Origin: Chloroflexota bacterium
GTDB lineage: Bacteria; Chloroflexota; Dehalococcoidia; UBA1151; UBA1328
Length of the DNA: 8,820 nucleotides
Direction: 5' to 3'
Assembly: GCA_002687335.1 (NCBI GenBank)
Contig: NYZY01000068.1
Coordinates: 1-8,820, forward strand
Both the position numbers and the translations under genes were made by a program. Below are positions 5,965 through 8,820 of this stretch, piece by piece. Below the pieces are notes generated by a model that worked only from the letters and a program-made list of their open reading frames with translations, searched no databases and was not told where the DNA came from. The stretch's first letter is position 1. The number at the start of each line of letters is the position of its first letter.

Positions 5965-6768
5965 GTGTCACTTAAGAATCGAATCGGTTTCGACGCTGGA
6001 AAAACTCGCATAGAAGATGCAATACGCTGGGCGATAGATAATAAGTTTTTCTTCCTAGACTTCAACGCAGATACGGGTCCTAATCACATGGACACGTGGA
6101 CCAATGAACGAGCACGCAACGTTCGTAATATGTGTGAATCGAATGATATATCTATAGGCCTACATACCCTTTCAGCGGTAAACGTCGCTGAGTTCTCTCC
6201 ATTTGTTGCACAAGCTGTCGAGGATTACATGCGGGCAAGTGTGGACCTAGCAAATTTGCTTAATTGCCAGTGGACGGTCGTACATGCCGGGTATCATTTC
6301 TCAGGCGATATTGCGGAACGCAAAAATGCATCCGTTGAACGCCTCAAACGCATCGCAAAATACGGTGCAGACACTGGTCAAAAAATTCTCCTAGAAAATC
6401 TTAATTTCGAACCCGATAAAGCAGAAGTCCACTACATGGCGCACAACGTCAAAGAAACGAAGGAGTATTTCGACGAGATTAAACCCGAGCATCTAGGATG
6501 GGCCTTCACTGCGAACCATTCAAACTTAGTACCTGAAGGTATTGAGGGATTTTTAGATGCATTTGGGATTGAAAGAATCGGAGAGGTTAGGCTGGCTGAC
6601 AACGGCGGTGACTATGAAGTCCACCTAATCCCTGGCAAAGGAAATATCAATTTCAATAACTTGTTCACTCGTCTTGAAAGCTCCGGTTACAAGGGTCACT
6701 ACTCTATGGCATATGGATCTGATGAAGAGCGAATTGAGTCGCGTAACCAATTAGGAACACTAGCCTAA
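5965..6768 (+). CDS. Xylose-isomerase-like TIM-barrel protein (sugar phosphate isomerase / AP endonuclease superfamily), altered metal site
   Basis: The 267-residue length is normal for single-barrel members of this superfamily, which includes hydroxypyruvate isomerase, endonuclease IV and many sugar or inositol isomerases and epimerases. Recognisable strands are IGFDAG (7-12), FFFLDFN (28-34), ISIGLHTL (62-69), WTVVHAGYH (103-111), KILLENLNF (140-148), HLGWAFTANHSNL (176-188), EVRLADNGG (207-215) with HLIPGKGNINF (220-230), and GYKGHYSMAYG (241-251). Metal-site residues E144, H185 and H220 are in place. The usual Asp three residues before the histidine of strand 6 is Thr182, and the usual final Glu is Ala249. 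Metal-dependent isomerase chemistry is therefore doubtful; it may bind metal differently or have another role. It sits 36 bases after the amidohydrolase and 40 before the Ntn hydrolase, in one likely operon. Confidence 0.82.
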   Translation: MSLKNRIGFDAGKTRIEDAIRWAIDNKFFFLDFNADTGPNHMDTWTNERARNVRNMCESNDISIGLHTLSAVNVAEFSPFVAQAVEDYMRASVDLANLLNCQWTVVHAGYHFSGDIAERKNASVERLKRIAKYGADTGQKILLENLNFEPDKAEVHYMAHNVKETKEYFDEIKPEHLGWAFTANHSNLVPEGIEGFLDAFGIERIGEVRLADNGGDYEVHLIPGKGNINFNNLFTRLESSGYKGHYSMAYGSDEERIESRNQLGTLA

Positions 6769-6808
6769 AGCAACAAATATCAACAACCAAAGCCTGAAAG
6801 GCAATCCC

Positions 6809-8494
6809 ATGTATCACGTCGAAGATATTGACTCAAATGCTTTATTTCCAGTGGGAACATCGCCCCATGGTCGATCGGCTCGTGCGCCAGCAATCGGATC
6901 TCGCGGAATGGTTGCCTCAGCCCATCCGTATGCTTCACAGGCTGGTCTAGACATTCTAAAAGATGGTGGCAACGCCATCGATGCAGCTGTGGCTGTTGCA
7001 TCTACGCTCAACGTCGCTGAGCCATATATGTCAGGGATCGGTGGAATCGGAATTGCACTTATTTACATCGCCAAAGAGAATCGGACGCGAGTTTTAAATT
7101 TCTCTGGCCATGCCCCAAACGCCGCACATCCTGAAATGTACGATCACCTCAACGCGGAAACCGGCCCTATTGCCCCCCTTGTTCCGGGCAATGTTTCGGG
7201 CTGGATGACAATGCACGAAACTTACGGATCACTACCACTTTCTAGGGTTATGCAAGATGCCATTCAATATGCTGATGAAGGCATCGCTCTCACACCTTTC
7301 AACGCAGCAATGCTCGAAGAGAACCTAGTACGAATTGATCAGTTCGAAACATCTCAAAAATCCGTGTTCATCGAACGAAACGGTATGGGTGCAGGTTCAC
7401 TTTTACGCCTTCCACAACTCTCCGAAAGCCTGGCAGCGATAGCGGAAGGTGGTCAAAAAGAATTTTATGAAGGTAACTTAGGTGATCGTATTCAGTTGGG
7501 TCTGGCTAACTCTGGAGGAATCATCAGTCGCGAAGAATTATCAAAATATAAAGCGGTATGGCAGGAGCCTTTAACCACCAACTATCGAGGATTCGAAATT
7601 CGAGTCGCACCACCTAATTCCTCCGGGTTCCAAATTCTCGAAACGCTGAACATACTCAGCAATTTCGCCGAACTACCGTACGGCTCTAGCGATACGCTCC
7701 ATAAGATTGTGGAAGCTGTCTATGTCGCTGCGGATGATCGTGCGAAATATGCCGGAGATCCATCCTATGTGGAAATACCCCTAGAACGATTATTGTCCGC
7801 GGAATATGCCGCCGATAAAGCTGAAGAAATTGACATGCTAGAAACATCCGGACCTCCTCCTGAAAGATGGAATCGCTCCCGAGTTGACCACCCTCCTGTC
7901 GGCGTAAAAGTCGAATATTCGAGTGGACTCACAACTCACTTTGCAACATCAGACGCCGAAGGCAACACAGTAACTGTTACACAGACACTCGGAGGTGCAT
8001 TTGGATCCGCCGTAGTAGCAGGTGATACGGGAGTGTTCATGAACAATATGTGCAAGTGGTTCGATATCGACCCCGACACTGGCAGCCCAAATTTGATTGG
8101 TCCGGGAAAACAACAGGACTTCTGTATTGCGCCAGCTCAAATATTCGAATCCACTGGCAATAAGAGCATCCGAATGTCCCTGTCAACTCCCGGCAGCTGG
8201 GGCATCCTACATACAACAGCTCAGATGATGTCTAACCACATAGATGCTGGCATGAATGTACAGGAAGCTATAGAGGCGCCAAGATTCCGTATCTACGACA
8301 CAGGGATGCTTTTATTAGAAAACCGATTCCCAGCGCAAATGCGGGAGGACCTAGCTAGACGAGGTCACCGTGTACATGTCGCACCTGACTGGCACAACGC
8401 TGTCGGAGGTGGACAGGGCATTCAATTCACCAAACACGGGACAATGCTTGGTGGTGCAGATCCACGTCGAGACGGGGTCGCAATGGGCTTTTAA
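6809..8494 (+). CDS. Gamma-glutamyltransferase-family Ntn hydrolase (possible amidase/acylase, HpxW/YwrD-like)
   Basis: This 561-residue proenzyme should cut itself before Thr375 into a large subunit (1-374) and a small subunit (375-561, close to the 190 residues of E. coli GGT). Family landmarks are GGNAIDAAVAVASTLNVAEP (53-72), SGIGG (75-79), PGNVSGW, TTHFATSDAEGNTV (375-388, with the nucleophile Thr375), AFGS (397-400) and NAPRF-like EAPRFR. There is no signal peptide, unlike periplasmic GGTs, so it is probably cytoplasmic. Residues that grip the gamma-glutamyl group in E. coli GGT are replaced: Arg114 by Ser99, Asn411 by Gly395, Asp433 by Trp417, and Ser462-Ser463 by Phe438-Cys439. True GGT activity is unlikely. 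Relatives such as oxamate amidohydrolase (HpxW) and YwrD-like proteins show that the fold hydrolyses other amides. AAAGG lies seven bases before the ATG. It is last in the probable operon. Confidence 0.88.
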   Translation: MYHVEDIDSNALFPVGTSPHGRSARAPAIGSRGMVASAHPYASQAGLDILKDGGNAIDAAVAVASTLNVAEPYMSGIGGIGIALIYIAKENRTRVLNFSGHAPNAAHPEMYDHLNAETGPIAPLVPGNVSGWMTMHETYGSLPLSRVMQDAIQYADEGIALTPFNAAMLEENLVRIDQFETSQKSVFIERNGMGAGSLLRLPQLSESLAAIAEGGQKEFYEGNLGDRIQLGLANSGGIISREELSKYKAVWQEPLTTNYRGFEIRVAPPNSSGFQILETLNILSNFAELPYGSSDTLHKIVEAVYVAADDRAKYAGDPSYVEIPLERLLSAEYAADKAEEIDMLETSGPPPERWNRSRVDHPPVGVKVEYSSGLTTHFATSDAEGNTVTVTQTLGGAFGSAVVAGDTGVFMNNMCKWFDIDPDTGSPNLIGPGKQQDFCIAPAQIFESTGNKSIRMSLSTPGSWGILHTTAQMMSNHIDAGMNVQEAIEAPRFRIYDTGMLLLENRFPAQMREDLARRGHRVHVAPDWHNAVGGGQGIQFTKHGTMLGGADPRRDGVAMGF

Positions 8495-8547
8495 ACAGTG
8501 CCTGTAAGTGCAATATTCACAGTAAATCTCATTTCAAATCCAACCTT

Positions 8548-8820
8548 TTAACGCTGGACTCGTCCTGATGTATCGCCACCTGCAACAGCCATTACTTCTT
8601 TAACGCTTACCAAGTTGAAATCACCATGAAAGGTGTGCGACATTGCAGAGGCTGCGACAGCGAAATCAAGGACCTGGCGTGAGTTCCAATCATCTTGATT
8701 TTGGCCGTAGATCATTGCAGCGCAAAATGAATCTCCACCCCCAACTCGGTCAACTATCCGAACTGGGTACTTCTTTCCAATGAGAATTTCCTCTCCATCA
8801 TAGTAGATGGCACTCCAGTC
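8548..8820 (-). CDS. kdgK: 2-keto-3-deoxygluconate kinase-like sugar kinase (pfkB family), C-terminal part
   Basis: The gene runs off the right edge. The last 90 codons and a TAA stop are present on the - strand. The peptide contains VDRVGGGDSFCAAMIYG, which is the second pfkB-family signature with the catalytic aspartate (family form G-A-G-D, here G-G-G-D). It ends FHGDFNLVSVKEVMAVAGGDTSGRVQR, which matches the typical C-terminus of 2-dehydro-3-deoxygluconokinases. These phosphorylate 2-keto-3-deoxygluconate to the 6-phosphate for cleavage by KDPG aldolase in sugar-acid catabolism. The gene converges on the Ntn hydrolase gene with only 53 bases between the stops. In that gap I see no strong terminator hairpin, only short 4-5 bp repeats. 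The rest of the kinase, including the sugar-binding N-terminal domain, is outside the window. Confidence 0.85.
   Translation of the reverse strand, partial: DWSAIYYDGEEILIGKKYPVRIVDRVGGGDSFCAAMIYGQNQDDWNSRQVLDFAVAASAMSHTFHGDFNLVSVKEVMAVAGGDTSGRVQR

Noticed and set aside
8495..8547. Possible bidirectional terminator between the Ntn hydrolase and the kinase
   Set aside because: Only 4-5 bp repeats (ACAG..CTGT, CTGT..CACAG) are present and there is no U-tract, so it was not called.
1..8820. Mobile element, defence system, CRISPR array, tRNA or rRNA
   Set aside because: No transposase, integrase, nuclease or toxin-type protein, no regularly spaced direct repeats and no tRNA or rRNA-like segments were seen.

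Overview
The window looks like a piece of an uncultured, free-living bacterial genome of moderate G+C content carrying genes for small-molecule catabolism. TTG and GTG starts are used besides ATG, and there is an unlinked set of membrane proteins. The gene content (paralogous catabolic enzymes, a 2-keto-3-deoxygluconate-type kinase, an amidohydrolase and a gamma-glutamyltransferase-like Ntn hydrolase) would suit a marine Chloroflexota lineage such as SAR202. That assignment is an inference from gene flavour, not something the sequence proves. I see no rRNA, tRNA, CRISPR array, insertion sequence or phage gene.

Left part (1-1263, + strand). The window opens inside the last 47 codons of a PLP-dependent enzyme of the D-cysteine desulfhydrase / ACC deaminase family. 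A complete second member of the same family (203-1228) follows in tandem. The complete copy keeps the PLP lysine but has unusual sequence at two conserved PLP or substrate loops. A strong 10-bp hairpin at 1231-1263 separates it from the convergent genes to its right.

Middle part (1280-4253, - strand). Reading leftwards, there is a major facilitator superfamily transporter (4253-3003), a secreted and membrane-anchored single-domain protein with a TTG start (2891-2274), and a four-helix membrane protein of unknown function (2053-1280). Hairpins overlap or directly follow the stop codons, so these may be three separate transcripts.

Right part (4489-8494, + strand). Three closely spaced genes (gaps of 36 and 40 bases) form a probable operon: a metal-dependent amidohydrolase with all six metal-site residues, a xylose-isomerase-like TIM-barrel protein that seems to have lost two metal ligands, and a cytoplasmic gamma-glutamyltransferase-family Ntn hydrolase. 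The last keeps the catalytic threonine but lacks the residues that hold a gamma-glutamyl group in true GGTs. The operon is divergent from the transporter across a 235-base intergenic region. A pfkB-family kinase with a KDG-kinase C-terminus (8820-8548, - strand, partial) converges on it.

Working model (inference): the divergent transporter and the three-gene operon may serve uptake and stepwise hydrolysis of an amide-containing organic acid, perhaps an N-acylated (D-)amino acid or a ureide/oxamate-like compound. The adjacent PLP enzymes could process an amino acid product and the kinase a sugar-acid product. The most notable point is that three neighbouring enzymes each keep the family scaffold but have altered active-site residues.
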